Below are positions 44,186-56,580 of a stretch of DNA of 64,000 bases, piece after piece. Under the pieces are notes generated by a model. It saw only the letters and a program-made list of their open reading frames with translations. It was not told where the DNA came from and ran no database searches. Source of the stretch: Hybos culiciformis (lineage: Eukaryota; Arthropoda; Insecta; Diptera; Hybotidae); the NCBI GenBank assembly GCA_964007475.1, contig CAXFZM010000186.1, positions 248,001 to 312,000 on the forward strand. The letters are read 5' to 3'. The translations under genes were made by a program, and so were the position numbers. Positions within the stretch are counted from its first letter, which is position 1; the number at the start of each line of letters is the position of its first letter.

Positions 44186-44514
44186 TGTAGTGGTTCATTT
44201 CATTTTCATATAAAATCAATACATCAAGTTTTCATTATTAAAAATGTAAATTATAAATTTAGATTTTTATTTTAGTTATAATTTTTAGTTCTCATAGAGA
44301 GTTTGAATTAAAAAAAAAAAAATATATATATATATTAATTTTTCTTTTAAAAAAAAAATAAATTATTATAATTTTGAAATAAAAATATTCTTTCTAATAA
44401 TAAATATTATCATTAATTATAAATAAAATTATATATAAAACTCTAAATAAATACTTAATTTTTAATTTTCATATAATGGTTTTAATTAATTAAATAAATT
44501 ATTAACCGTTATAG
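44186..44514 (+). repeat. Putative 5' LTR
   Basis: From TGTAGTGG at 44186 to just before the primer site. Both ends are inferred from the TG start and the primer position; no second LTR copy is present to test it. Confidence 0.4.
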
Positions 44515-44515
44515 T

Positions 44516-44530
44516 TGGTGACCCCGACGT
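44516..44530 (+). other. Primer-binding site, tRNA-Trp type
   Basis: TGGTGACCCCGACGT is complementary to the 3' end of insect tRNA-Trp as I know it over 15 bases, and sits at the inferred LTR end. Confidence 0.75.
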
Positions 44531-45181
44531 TAAAAAAAATTTTCAAGAATTAAATGACTCCATTCAATAACAATTTCAACTTATTGATGAATTATTCAAC
44601 AATTATTTAATAATTTCAATTTCGTGTTATAAATTTATTATTCAACATTTTTCAACAATACATAAATTATTGTAGAATTTTCAACATTATTATTATTTAT
44701 AATTATTCAACAATTTCATAGTTTCAACAATTATTTATAATTTTCAACTTCCAATTTATTGAACAATATTATTGAAGAATTTTCAACTTCCAATTTATTC
44801 AACAATATTATTGAAGAACAATATTATTGAAGAACAATTATCAAACAATTTAAATTACCTAGTATTCAACAAATTTTTCAATTCGTATTCAACTATTTTC
44901 AACAATTGTTAACAATTATCAAAATATTTCAATTATTTCACAACTTTCTAACATATTGCAAAATTTTCAATCATAAAATAAATTTTCAACAAAACATATT
45001 GAAGAACATATTGATGAATTTTCAATCATAAAACAAATTTTCAACAAAACCGGATAAATTTTTTAATTAATATATTATTTTATATTTTAATTTTTATATA
45101 TTATTATTATTATATTATTATATTATTATTATTACAATTATTTTTACACTTATTTTATATTACATATAAATTAAATTTACC

Positions 45182-46036
45182 ATGAATCAATCAAATTCTT
45201 CTTCCGATTCCACACTTTCAAATACTTCTTCTGACATTAACGCCGCAACAGTTAAGCTTCCACAATTTTGGACTTCTTGTCCAGAAGCTTGGTTCCTTTT
45301 AATTGAGGCCCAATTTCAATCTAAACATATTACAATTGACGATACAAAATATACTCACGTACTATCGGTTTTACCTCAAGAAGTAATTGAACCCTTTTGA
45401 GTTTTCTTCGTAATCCTCCAAATGTTAATAAATATAATTCATTAAAAGCAATTCTTCTCAAACGTTACACTATAAGTGAAGAAAAACGTTTAGAAGAATT
45501 ACTTTCTACTTCAGAAATTGGGGATCGAAACCCATCAGATTTTTATCGTTCTATGGAATGTTTAGTTGGAACTACTTCTACAGTAGGTACACAATTATTA
45601 AGATCTTTATGGACGAGAAAACTTCCCACAAATTTAAATATAGCTTTAGTTAGCTCCAATATTGACAACATAAATTTAGCAGACAAAATTTGGGAAATTT
45701 CCCATTTTAATACAATTTCTTCATTAAATTCATCAAATTCTTTTTCAAATTCAAATACTTTACCACTTTCTCAAATTTCACCTATTCAAAATTCCAATTT
45801 TGAAACAAATTTACGTTTTACTAATTTAGAAAAACGATTAAATGATCTTACTAAAATTGTATCAGACTTCTCGATCACGATCTTCTAGTCGCGATTCTCG
45901 TTCAAAATCTTCTTCTCGTAATCATACTCACACAGATTTTTGTTGGTATCATTATAATTTTGGTAATAATGCAACAAAATGTAAAACACCTTGTAAATTT
46001 AATAATTCTACAAATTTAGATAGCTCGAAAAACTAA
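45182..46036 (+). pseudogene. gag: CsRn1-like Gag in three frames
   Basis: ATG 45182 opens a frame reading KLPQFWTSCPEAWFLLIEAQF, the typical N-terminus of this clade. It ends at TGA 45398 and resumes one frame back (NPPNVNKYNSLKAIL to about 45880). A third frame gives a Ser/Arg-rich linker and CWYHYNFGNNATKCKTPC, a CX2HX9CX3C zinc finger. Two single-base lesions, near 45395 and 45870, break the ORF. Confidence 0.8.
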
Positions 46037-46042
46037 ATGAGT

Positions 46043-47001
46043 CCCCATTATCAGTTAAATCACATCGTTTATTTTTATACGATAAAGAAAATAATCTTAA
46101 TTTTTTAATTGATACTGGGGCAGACATTTCCGTTATTCCCAACACTGTTTTTGGTCTTTTTAAAAAAAACCTACTTTCGAATTATCTGCAGCAAATGGAA
46201 CGATTATAAATACTTTTGGTACAAAACTTTTAAAAATTAATTTTAATCTTCGTCGTCCATTTAACTTTGTTTTTACTTTAGCAGACTTTAAAAAACCAAT
46301 TATTGGCGCTGATTTTTTATCTAAATTTGGTTTATCTGTTGATCTACAAAACAAAAAGTTAATAGATTCTCAAACATCTTTATCTATTAATTGTTTTTCA
46401 AAATTTGATTGTACTCCATCTCCCAAACTTTATTCTATAAAAAATTCGAATTCTTTTTCTGACATTCTTAAAAAATTTCCCGAATTAATTTCTACTCCCC
46501 AATTTGATAAACCCACTAAACACAATGTTAAACATCACATTTTAACTAAAGGTAATTTACCTTTTACTAAACCTAGAAGATTAGATTCAAAAAAATTTAA
46601 CATTGCGAAAACAGAATTCGAACACATGTTACAAATGGGAATTTGTAGACCTTCATCTTCTCCAGTTTCATCGGCACTTCATATGGTCCCTAAGAATGAT
46701 AATAACTGGAGACCTTGTGGTGACTATCGCCAATTAAATCTAAATTCCCGATCGCTATCCTATTCAACACATTCAAAATTTCATTTTAAATTTACATGGT
46801 TGTTCAATATTTCCAAAAGTTGATCTAGTTAGAGCCTACCATAATATTCCCATTGCAGAAGAAGACATTCATAAAACAGCTATTACTACTCCTTTCGGAC
46901 TTTTTGAATTCCCGCGCATGCCTTTTGGTTTAAGAAATGCTGCTCAATCTTTCCAAAGATTTATGAATGAAGTTACTTTTGGTTTAGATTTTCTATACGT
47001 T
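46043..47001 (+). pseudogene. pol: CsRn1-like Pol: protease and truncated reverse transcriptase
   Basis: The protease site is intact (NFLIDTGADISVIP, about 46101-46140). RT parts: RPSSSPVSSALHMVPK and WRPCGDYRQLN, then after a frame break [37 protein letters not shown] and FLYV. The sequence then leaves RT exactly where DD would follow, so the catalytic site, RNase H and integrase are missing. Confidence 0.8.
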
Positions 47002-47965
47002 AGCGATATTTATTCGCGGTATTTATAACCAACTTGAAATTGTAGAAAAGCTTGCAAGCGTACAATCCTTGAAAGGAACTGTGACTGGTGCTGATTTGAT
47101 TACTGAAGTTAACAACTGCCCTAATAAAATTGGTTTAACATGGGGAAAAGCTGTTGGCGTTACTACAGATGGATGTCCAAGCTTAACTGGCAAAAATGTT
47201 GGTTTATTGAAAAGGATAAATGAATAAGTTAATTTGAAAATCCTAATTTAGAAATGTATATTGTTTTCATTGCATTCTCCATCAGTAAGTTCTCTGTAAA
47301 GGTGTCCTAAAACTTAGTAACGTTATTAGTGTTGTTACTAACATTGTTAATTTTATTCGTGGTCGTGCTTTAAATCACCGTGAATTTGTATCGCTAATGG
47401 AAGATATAGAACCTGAGTTTGGCTGAGTTTGGCTAAAGTGTTGCGCAGAGTTTGGATATTGAAAGATGAAATAATTGTTTACTTAGAAATGCCAGATAAT
47501 CAAAATTTGCCAGAACTAAAAAAATGGGAATGGTTAAATGACTTCACCTTTGCTATCGATATAATCGAATATTTGAACGAACTCAACTTAAAACTTCAAG
47601 TGAAAAAATTTACTTATACATGAATGTTTAATAATGTAAAATCATTCACGACAAAATTATTACTTTTTTCACAACATTTACAATCTAAAAATTTGAATTA
47701 TTTCCCAACTATGAAAGAAAGAAATAAAATTTTACCTAATTACGATTTTCAAAAATATAATACCACAATATCTGATTTACAAACCTAGTTTTCACGTTTT
47801 TAAAGATTTTAAAAAAATGGAGGATATAATGTCTTTTGTTTCTTGTCCGTTTTCATTTGATGTTAAAAAAAAACACCTGCAGAAATGCAGTTGCAAATGA
47901 TTGATTTGCAAAGTGGTTCAATATTAAAAGATAATTTTAATGAATGTATAGTGCAATATTAAAGT
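47002..47965 (+). pseudogene. hAT transposase fragment, GTF2IRD2/ZBED-like
   Basis: From GCGATATTTATTCGCGG it reads [28 protein letters not shown], then TWGKAVGVTTDGCPSLTGKNVGL (a DG-type hAT catalytic block). With frame breaks it goes on to GRALNHREFVSLMED, KKWEWLNDFTFAIDIIEYLNELN and a C-terminal EMQLQMIDLQSGS block near 47885. These are in hAT order. The N-terminal part is missing because the 5' end abuts the CsRn1 RT. Confidence 0.75.
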
Positions 47966-48378
47966 TTTATTATAGTTTTTATATTAATAGTTTTGCAATG
48001 TGATATATTTTTGGGAAAAAAAAGTTTTGATTTAAGTTTAGCACGAGGTCTAGATCACTGATAGGCAACCTTTTTCGAGAGCGGGTAAATTACAATACTT
48101 TCGATTCTATATTGATCAACTGGGTAAAAAAAATTTGCTCACAAACATAGCTTGAACCAAAAGCAAAGAAAAATCCAACTTTTTTTTTTTTGATGATAAT
48201 CTAGGTGGAATGATTACCAACAATTTGCTATTAAATTAAGGTTATTGGCTTCAGTTTTCTCAAGTTCTGCTCTTAATTCTTTGAATTTTTCTTGTAAAAA
48301 TTTATCAATTTCAGGAAATTTAGAATAATTTAAATTTATATCTTTTACATCGATTCCGTTGGGATATACATATATAAT

Positions 48379-48878
48379 TGTGGTACATTTGTACCGAATA
48401 TTACGTACTTACCTTTCACACCCAGTATTTTGTACATGTTGCAACAAAACGCAACTGTACTTAAAATTCTAAATAAGTCTCAAATTAAAAACACAAAAAT
48501 GTCCAAGTATAAAAACTTGACTTTAATTTATTTTCTAATGATAAAATATGTTTGCATAAACATATTTTATCATTATTATCTGTCCTAATATATTTAATTC
48601 AAGTGGATCTCAGATAACAAGCCAAATATTTTCCCACACACGATTTCTATGGAATGCACTTGTGCATACCAATACACCCACTAAAACTCTCTTAAATATT
48701 TCGTCCTCATTCCATTCCATTATGTTTCTCTCTTTATGATCTATGCATGCAATTTGCATGCATAGAAAAAGATAATATAAATTAATTAGGATAATTAATG
48801 AGAGCTCATTAATAGTTTGAATTTCAGTCAATAAAGTTGTTTCAAAATAAGAATAGTGTTTTTATTTAAAAATATCAA
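48379..48878 (+). repeat. LTR-like repeat, copy 1 (right end approximate)
   Basis: Begins TGTGGTACATTTGTACCGAA, contains two perfect palindromes (48540-48571 and 48741-48765) and an AATAAA near 48832. It is the same sequence family as 57544-58110. The last 30 bases differ, so the end is approximate and no target duplication was confirmed. Confidence 0.65.
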
Positions 48879-48879
48879 A

Positions 48880-49390
48880 AATAATAATAATAATTAATAA
48901 TGAAAAAAATTATAATTTTTAAAATAAAAAAAAAAAAATGTTGAAAAAAGTTTGAAAACGAAAAATTAATACAAAATTTAATTAAAAAAAAAAAAAATTT
49001 CTTAAAAATTCATTTCGATAAAACAAAATTTTAAAATGAAAAATATTTTGTTAAATAAAAGTGAATAAAAGTGAACTAAAAATATAAATCAAAAAAATAA
49101 TAAAACTAGAAACGGAAAGTGAATTTTGCCTTGAAAAAAAAAACTAAGAATAAAAGGGGAAAAACGCAAATAAAACTGAAGTAATTTAAGAAAAACAGAA
49201 ATGAAATGGTTAGTTAAAATAGAAAATACAAGGTATTCAGAAAAGAAAAATTTTATTTTATAATTGCACAAATTCAGTAATCTTATTCAAATATTGCATT
49301 AAAATATTGCACCATTAAAAATTTTATTCTAATATTGGACATATTTTGCGTCGTAAAATATAAAAAAAAAAAATATACCTTGATAATTAA
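48880..49390. other. A-rich non-coding interval
   Basis: Nothing recognised. Confidence 0.5.
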
Positions 49391-49395
49391 CACTT

Positions 49396-49600
49396 ATGGG
49401 TAAAACAGAATCTAAGCACATAGCCCCATCCAATTCGGGCACTGTGGTGAATACCGTCGAGGTGCACCAAGCGTCGATAGTTAATAATGATATTATTCTT
49501 CTATATATATTAACTATACTTTCAGTACTATAAAATGTGGCATAATTCCACGAAGAAAAAATACTTCAATAAGGGTCAATCTATGGTCGCATTGGCGTAG
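49396..49600 (+). pseudogene. Small myristoylated membrane ORF, LTR-element associated (one frameshift)
   Basis: ATG 49396 begins MGKTESK, an N-myristoylation-type start, followed by GTVVNTVEVHQ, a hydrophobic stretch (IILLYILTILSVL) and, in the +1 frame, a basic tail YKMWHNSTKKKYFNKGQ ending in TAG 49598. A single-base indel near 49535 separates the two halves. Short ORFs with this layout (MG start, TVVN motif, one membrane segment, KKKY tail) accompany some insect LTR elements in my memory; not verified. No gag-pol is seen nearby. Confidence 0.5.
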
Positions 49601-49797
49601 ATCCCTTATGTGAAACACATAATTTTTGATAATAAATAAAAATATAATAAATTTGTAAACATTTTTTCTCAAAAATAAAATAAACTAACAAAATCAGTGA
49701 AATCAATTTAATGATTTTTTCAAAAAAAAAAGACAATAAAATCAAAACTTTTCAGAAATAAATTAATTTTTTTTTCTTTCTCTCTCATAAAATCAGT

Positions 49798-49974
49798 ATG
49801 CAACCTGAAGAGAATGTTCAAATAGAAGTTGAAGATTTACCAACTTCATCGTTTACTCCTTTGTATACGGAAATGTCTAAAGGGTTCCAAAGTATCGAAC
49901 AAGAAGATACTGCAGACTTTGTAGAACATGTAAAAGAAATAATATATAGAATTTCTTATTCAAAAAAAAAATAG
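49798..49974 (+). CDS. 58-residue acidic small ORF
   Basis: ATG 49798 to TAG 49972. Acidic with EDLPTSSFTPLYTEM and VEHVKEIIYRISYS. It follows the myristoylated ORF by about 200 bases and could be a capsid N-terminus or an exon. Not recognised. Confidence 0.3.
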   Translation: MQPEENVQIEVEDLPTSSFTPLYTEMSKGFQSIEQEDTADFVEHVKEIIYRISYSKKK

Positions 49975-50904
49975 TGAAAAGGTTTTAACCTAGAAACAAA
50001 TGAAATAGTGTAATAATTTATTTTGAAATAAAAACTAAAAGAAAAAACTAGAATTATAAAAATTTTTTTTAATTTAAAATATATAAAAATATAAAAATAA
50101 TTATATATAAATTATTAAACAAAAACAAAAAGAAAAAAAAACAATAAATCCCAAAATAAAAATTATAAAATTTTTTTTAAAAATAATGAAGATAAAAAAA
50201 AACATTAATAAAAAAAAAATTTTATTATGAAAAATGGGGATCATCTATCAACACCCAACTCAATCAATCAACGTTCAATATCATCAGCAATAGTGCAAGC
50301 AGAAATCAACGAAGACAACATCGGAACCAGCACCGTATGAAACACCTTGAAAAACTGTATAAAGTAGTGAGTTGCATTATTATTATTTTTTACGTCATTA
50401 TTTTTAATTTTTCTTTATTTATATCGATTTTAAAATCGATCAATTGATCATTTTATTTAAAAAAAAATAAAATAAAAAAAAGAAAGCAAAATATTGTTTG
50501 CAGAAAATTTTTTTTATCGAATAATTTTCGTAAATGATTGGATAATTCTAAAACTATATTTTAAAATCAAACTATTGATTTCTGTAGAAAGTATTTAAAT
50601 TTGTGAAAAAAAAAAACAATAAAACAAAAAAAAGAAAAAGGAGATTTTTTTTTATTTAAATATGTTTTTCTTCGATAATTAAAATGAATTTTATTGATCT
50701 TACGAATTTCATTTTCCACGCTATTTCACAATTACCCAAATTATTTGGAATTTTTTTTTTTGAAAGTTAATTATTAAAATAATTTGTTTTGAAAAAAAAA
50801 ACAAAAAAGATTTTTTTACGTCCTTTATTTTAAATAATAAAAATATATAAATAATAAAAAAAATATATATCCATTATTAGATTACAAGATTTTTTTTATA
50901 TAAA

Positions 50905-51620
50905 AGCGAAACAAATTTTTAAGTGTCCTCGCCCCTACCAAATCGCAAAATTTTTTTTCGAAAAAAAAAACTTCTAAATTTTTTTTGAAGTTATAGTAAA
51001 ATTACGCAATATAGTAAAATTTTGTTAAATCGACAATAAAAATAATTTTTTTTTGGGAAAAATAAGAAAGAAAATAAATATTATTAAAATAAATTAGGCA
51101 TCAATTTCTTAACAATTGTTTTTAAATTTCTATAATAAAAATTAAATAAATATTTACTTCATCAAATTTGCAGCAAATTTTTAAGAGGCGTAAGCCTCGC
51201 CCAAGCCGCATCGCAAAATTTTTTTTGAAGAAAAACATATATTGCAGCGAATACTGGAGTGGCGAAAAGGATTCGCCCCAACCATATCGAATTTTTATTG
51301 GTTGGTAAAAATTCAAATTTTTGTTTAATAATTGCAAATTTACAAAATTGAAAATTTTTAAAAAAAATTTTTTGGTGCTATTATTCATGAACATTAATAG
51401 AACCGTTACAAAAGAGGAAATTTTAATATTAATGATCTAATAATAGATTGACTGATAAATTTGTTTAGTAAAAAAAAAAAAGAAAAAAAAGTATGTACTA
51501 AATAATAGTTCAAACTTTAGAACATTTTGAATATATTTCAGTTATTTAATTGTGAGATGGCGCAAGCCTCGCCCTAAACTCATGGCCAATTTTTTTTTAA
51601 ACGAAAAAACCATAGAATAT
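50905..51620. repeat. Diverged repeats around (A/T)GCCTCGCCC ... GCAAAATTTTTTT
   Basis: At 50925, 51185 and 51550 a short GC motif (TCGCCC with GCGTAAGCC or GCGCAAGCC) is followed by an AAATTTTTTTT run, and a related GGATTCGCCCC lies at 51270. Units are about 260-360 bases apart and strongly diverged. Confidence 0.5.
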
Positions 51621-51984
51621 ATTGAACTTCAGTTAGATTAAAAATAAAAGGGAAATTTTTTTTTATATAAGGTCAAGGTCAATGACAACCGCAGTTCATT
51701 GTTTTAGTATATTTTCTTTAGCAAACAATTTTTTTTTGTTGGTAAACATAAATATTTGAATGTTTAATGAAAGATATTAAAAGAAAAAGGATAAAAGTTA
51801 ATTGTTTTTTTAGAGAAAAAATTATAAATTTTTTTGACAATAGATTCATTGTTAAAAAATTTTTTTTTTTGAAAAGTTTTATTACTACAAATTATTTTTT
51901 GATTAACAATTTGGTTAATAAATTTCGGTATCATGTAATGTCATTCAATCACGGAAAAAAAAAATTGGGCTTATATTAAGAAAT

Positions 51985-52840
51985 TGTGTTTCTGAAAATG
52001 AGGAGAACCTCTTTTTTTTCGTTTAATCCAAATTTTACTCATATGTAGGAATATCATTCTAATTAACAGAAAAATTTCCACCAAATAAGCTTTAAATTTA
52101 TCAATTTAACAAAAAAAATAATTTCCTAAATCAGACAGAAGTTTATTAAAATCAGGAAATATTTTTTTTCTTTATTTTAATACAAATTTATCTTATTTGT
52201 AGCAAAAACTTTCTAATTGTCAAGATAAATTCCTTCGATTAAGATTTTAATTTCTTAATTGAACAAAAAAGAGAAATTCTTAAATTCAGAAGAATTGTCG
52301 AAAATCAGAAATTCTCTTTTCCTATTTTACAACCAAATTTACTCAAATGTAGGCAAAATTATTTTAAAATTCATGAAAATTTTGCGTCAATCAAGCTTTA
52401 AATTCCTGAATTTAACAAAAAAAAAAACTTCTTGTATTCAGAAAACGTTTTCGAAAAATCAGGAATCTTTTTTTTTTTTTTAAGTTAATATACATTTTAC
52501 TCAATTGTCGGAAAATTAATATAGTTATGAAGAAAATTTCCTTCAATTAAGAATTGAATTCTTTAATTTAATTAAAAAAAAAAAGTTACCAATTTAAGAA
52601 GCTGTTTATCAAAATCAGGAATTTTTCTTTTTATTTTAACATAAGCTTTTACAAATTGTAGAAAAAATTATTCTTATTATCAGGAAAAATTACCTTGAAT
52701 TAAGATTTGAATTCTTTAATTTTACACGAACAAAAATTCTCAAATTCAGAAAGCGGTTTATGAAAATTGGGAAGTTTTTCTTTTCTTATTTATGCCTAAA
52801 ACTTCAATTATGTGTAGTAATTTTTTACACAAAAATAACA
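51985..52840. repeat. Degenerate satellite, period about 155 bp, five to six copies
   Basis: The core AAAATCAGGAA with a following T run recurs at about 51990, 52149, 52301, 52455, 52611 and 52760. Each copy also has an ACTCA(A/T)(A/T)TGTAG-like motif and TTAAATT(C/T)AG(A)A. Identity between copies is low. Confidence 0.75.
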
Positions 52841-54052
52841 TTTCTGAAAATCAAATAAATAAATTTTGTTTTGAATTTCAATTCTCCGAACGTTATTGCA
52901 TCATCAAACTTATTATCCTCTCTTTACAATGATTAACTATATTTAAGAAAATAAGTAATTATTTAACTTAACTTTTTTAAATTTAGCTTCCCATATCTGA
53001 ATAGTACGTTTATATTTCCTAAAAATCACAAAATTCTTATTTCGAATAAAGGAATATTATTCCTGAAATTCAGAATATTAAGATATATTTCATGAAAAAA
53101 GTCTGAAAATAAGAACAAAATGTAATAAATGACTGATTTAATTTTTACTACAAGACTGCCAGATCCGAGAATTTAATAAAAAATTTAAGTCATTTTTTAT
53201 TTAAGAAAATAATAAAAACTTGTTTTGAAAAAATATTTTAACAACTTTTTTGATACTGAAGGATTTGAATTAAACAAGTTACAAAATTAATTTGCGAAAT
53301 TTGATTATCCACGTACATTACATCGAAACTAATATAACAGAACAGAAAAAAATAACAAATCACAAAAACAAATCACACCGTGACACATATACCCTATTTT
53401 AAATATCTAGATTCAAAACGGTTTCGCATTTCTAGCAATCAACTTCCACCTCTGCCAACTTTCTTAAAAATGTTTTTTCAAGAGTTCGAATCCTTTGTCA
53501 AAATCATTTATTCTCGTATACCACTGAAACCCATCTGCAGCCCCCAGATCGATTACTTGGACACAAATGAGAAAATTGAGCATATTTTGGCATCCAATCG
53601 GATAAAATCTACTTAGTTGATAATGAATTATGAGCATTTAAGTAACGCGCGTTCGGTCGAATGTACGGACGTAAACGTTCGTAATTTTTTATTTTTGATG
53701 GAAAACAAGTGTATAATATTTTTTGTTTTAAAGTTTAGGTTAAATCTTGAAATTATTTTTTAATACAATAAAAAATTTGATTAATTATTAAAAAACTGAA
53801 AAAAGTTTGGAAATGATCATCGATAGAAATAATGGAAAAAAAATTCAGCAAATTTTTTCATTTATGTCATCTGGCATCTCTGTTTTACTCAATTTCATTT
53901 TAAATGCATTGTTAGAAATAAGTGGATGTCTTTAAATTTACTTTGTTTTACACTAATAAAATTTAAATTAAAATTAAAACTTTAAGTAAAACTTAAAGAA
54001 AAAAAACACACGAAGCAGTCATAGAACTGCCTAGAGAAGTTTATACTTAAGA
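52841..54052. other. Non-coding interval with one unexplained ORF
   Basis: A 78-codon open frame at 53380-53616 lacks an ATG (starts GTG) but has natural-looking composition (ISSNQLPPLPTFLKMFF, YSRIPLKPICSPQIDYLD). It may be an exon relic. Nothing else recognised. Confidence 0.35.
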
Positions 54053-54180
54053 TTTAAACTATGAAATAACAGTGGCTACTGGACTGCTTTTGGACTGATG
54101 GACTGATTTTTATTTTAATTTACATTTTGTACTAAGCAGCCCATCATTTGTAGCCACTGTTATTCATAGTTTTTAAATTT
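54053..54180. repeat. Short foldback around AACAGTGGCTAC
   Basis: ACTATGAAATAACAGTGGCT at 54058 pairs with AGCCACTGTTATTCATAGT at 54154, and GGACTGCTT pairs loosely with AAGCAGCCC. The whole is about 125 bp with about 45 bp unpaired in the middle. Confidence 0.7.
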
Positions 54181-55381
54181 TTTTCATAATAATTAGTTTT
54201 TTTGAGATATTTAAACAAACCAAAATGTTTTTGTCAGCCACTAATTTATAATTTTTTATACATATTCTATTTTTGAAGCAAAACACAGAGCTAAGTAAAA
54301 TTGTAGCAAATTTGGTTCAAAAAAATTTGCAAATTAAGCGCTCTTTGATTTTTTTATTTTAATTTATATAAATGGAAAAAACTTTTAATTAATAAATAGT
54401 GTTTTATAATTTTATAATACATATTATAAAATTAAAATGTAGCTAAAAACTTATTTGAGAACTTAGTTGAAAACTGTATAATTTCATATATGAATTAATG
54501 CAATTGAATATTGCTATAAAATGGATGTAAAAAATATTGGAAACGTTCACAGATGCATAAATTTAAGTATCGAGATGCTATTTCTTTTTAAAAATTTAAT
54601 TGTGAAAAAAAAACTATCCTATTCAGAAATCAGTTTTTTAATAGCGAGTTGAATGAACTATTTTTCAATATTGTCTTATTTTCACAATAGAATTAACATA
54701 ATCTTGTGATCATTCATAAAAAATTTAGACACCGGATAATAGGTATATCACTAAAGTCCCAACTAATTTTCAAACATGTTTTACCACTTACTATGACAAG
54801 ACAGTTATATGTATATATGTATTTAAACAAGCATTTGTTAATCCTGTTAGTTAATAAGATAATAAACGCTAAAAAAAGTACGAATTTCCCGGGAGAAAAA
54901 TAAGTAAGAAAAGTGATCACATTTCATTTCATGTTTCATGTTTTTGTTTTATTTTTTTTACAGAGATCATGTAACCATTAAAGTTATAAACATTATATCC
55001 TATAAAACAAATTTATAATATTGGACGCACTAAACTCGTTACAAATAATTTTATTAAAGCCTTGAGAAACAACATAGGTATATTTTGGCATTGATAGTAT
55101 AGATATCGATCAAGTAATTTATCATTATAGGTTTTCCCGGCTGAAAATATGCAAAAAAAAAATTTTTTAAAATAGGTAGCTCTGGTGAAATAAAGATTAC
55201 CAGACCAAAAATTTTGGGTAGGAATTCATAATTATCGTACACTTTTTTAATTTCAAATATATGTATATATAGGGCCCAATATAACAAGCAAAAAAATTAC
55301 ATATTCTACCAATAAAAAAATTATGTTCAAAAAAATTAAAAATTATTATGTTCAAAAAAATTTTTAAAAAAATGTATTCAT

Positions 55382-55453
55382 TGGGGGGAATCGAACCTGA
55401 CACCTTCACTCTTATAGTCCGATGTTCTAGCCACCAAGCCATGTAGCCCATAT
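55382..55453 (-). repeat. tRNA-like module A (left arm)
   Basis: On the minus strand GGGCTACATGGCTTGGTGGC gives an A-box-like start and GTCAGGTTCGATTCC a B-box-like T arm. A loop with CTATAAG lies in the anticodon position. The stem pairing is incomplete, so it is not called a functional tRNA. Confidence 0.6.
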
Positions 55454-56580
55454 GATTTTGCATTTCTAAAATATAATAAAAAAATTCTGATAAACCATTC
55501 ATTTTTTTTTTTTTTTTATTTATTTGGAACAAGAAAAACTATTAATTTTCTCCATCTGTCAGTACCAATAAATTTTAGGGACGGGGGAAGTAAGGGGACC
55601 CCCGCTCGCCCTCGTCTTTTAGGTCATACCAGTACCCACTAACAAAAAAAACAATTTTTGTCTTATTACTTGTAGAAATCATTTTATTATGTAAAAAAAA
55701 TTTCAAATATTAAAAAAAAAACAAATCATAATTGGGTTCGAACAGACCTTCAGACTTTTTTTTTTCAAAAATTAAATATTCTAAAATAATTATAATTTCT
55801 TGATATATATTTAGAAAAATAATAATTCCATACAATGTTACACTTTGTTGCTCAAATAAATATTAGTTTTTGGTCAGTTTTCTCAAAATAACCAACTTAT
55901 CAATGTCATTGAAGGAAAACTGGATGATTTAATAATAAAGTCATTGAAATATAAGTAAAATAAATATGTGGAAAAAAAATTAATTATTTTGCATTTGCCC
56001 ACATCTTAAATTTTTACACAAAATTTATACTTAGATTTTAAAATTGTTTTTAAGAAAATCTATATTTAGAAAATTTAGAATATAAGTTTTGTGTATTAAT
56101 GCAATTATTTTATTAAAACATATATTATGTAATATCAATATTTTTTAGTAAGTAATTATAGGCGCAATGCCAATGTCAAAAATTTTTTTTTAATAAAATT
56201 TAATTTTTAATACTATTAAGATTAAAAAAATGTTCAAAAATCATAATTTTATTATTATTTATAATGTTAAATACGGTGTAAATATTTTTTTAATTAATTA
56301 TTAGCTAATAATTCCAAAATCATAACGAATAATGAATTAAATATTAAAGTTGTATATATTAAGTAATTTTTTTTTACCAAAACGAAGTACAGATACTTAA
56401 ATTAAGAGAAAAATTTTAACTTTAAAAATTATGACGCTTTACGGAAATTAATTAGATCAATCTGCAAAAATTAATTGACCAATTTATTATCTCTCCCTCT
56501 TTGGTATTTTGTATTTGGCGTAACTACATTATTATGTTAAAAAAATTAAAAAAAAAAAAATGTTCATAAAATTCTCAGTA

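Larger units (their letters stand above)
44186..47001 (+). mobile_element. CsRn1-like Ty3/gypsy element, truncated in RT
   Basis: A putative 5' LTR (44186-44514), a primer-binding site, gag with a CHCC zinc finger, protease and the N-terminal half of RT occur in order. The element stops at about 47001 in the middle of the RT catalytic motif, where a hAT transposase begins. The tRNA-Trp-type primer site and the CHCC finger are the known signature of the CsRn1 clade. Confidence 0.75.

Noticed and set aside
48056..48095. Terminal repeat CACTGATAGGCAACC of the hAT fragment at 47.0-48.0 kb
   Set aside because: It reads as a left end in the plus direction, not as the right end of that fragment; no matching end or target duplication found.
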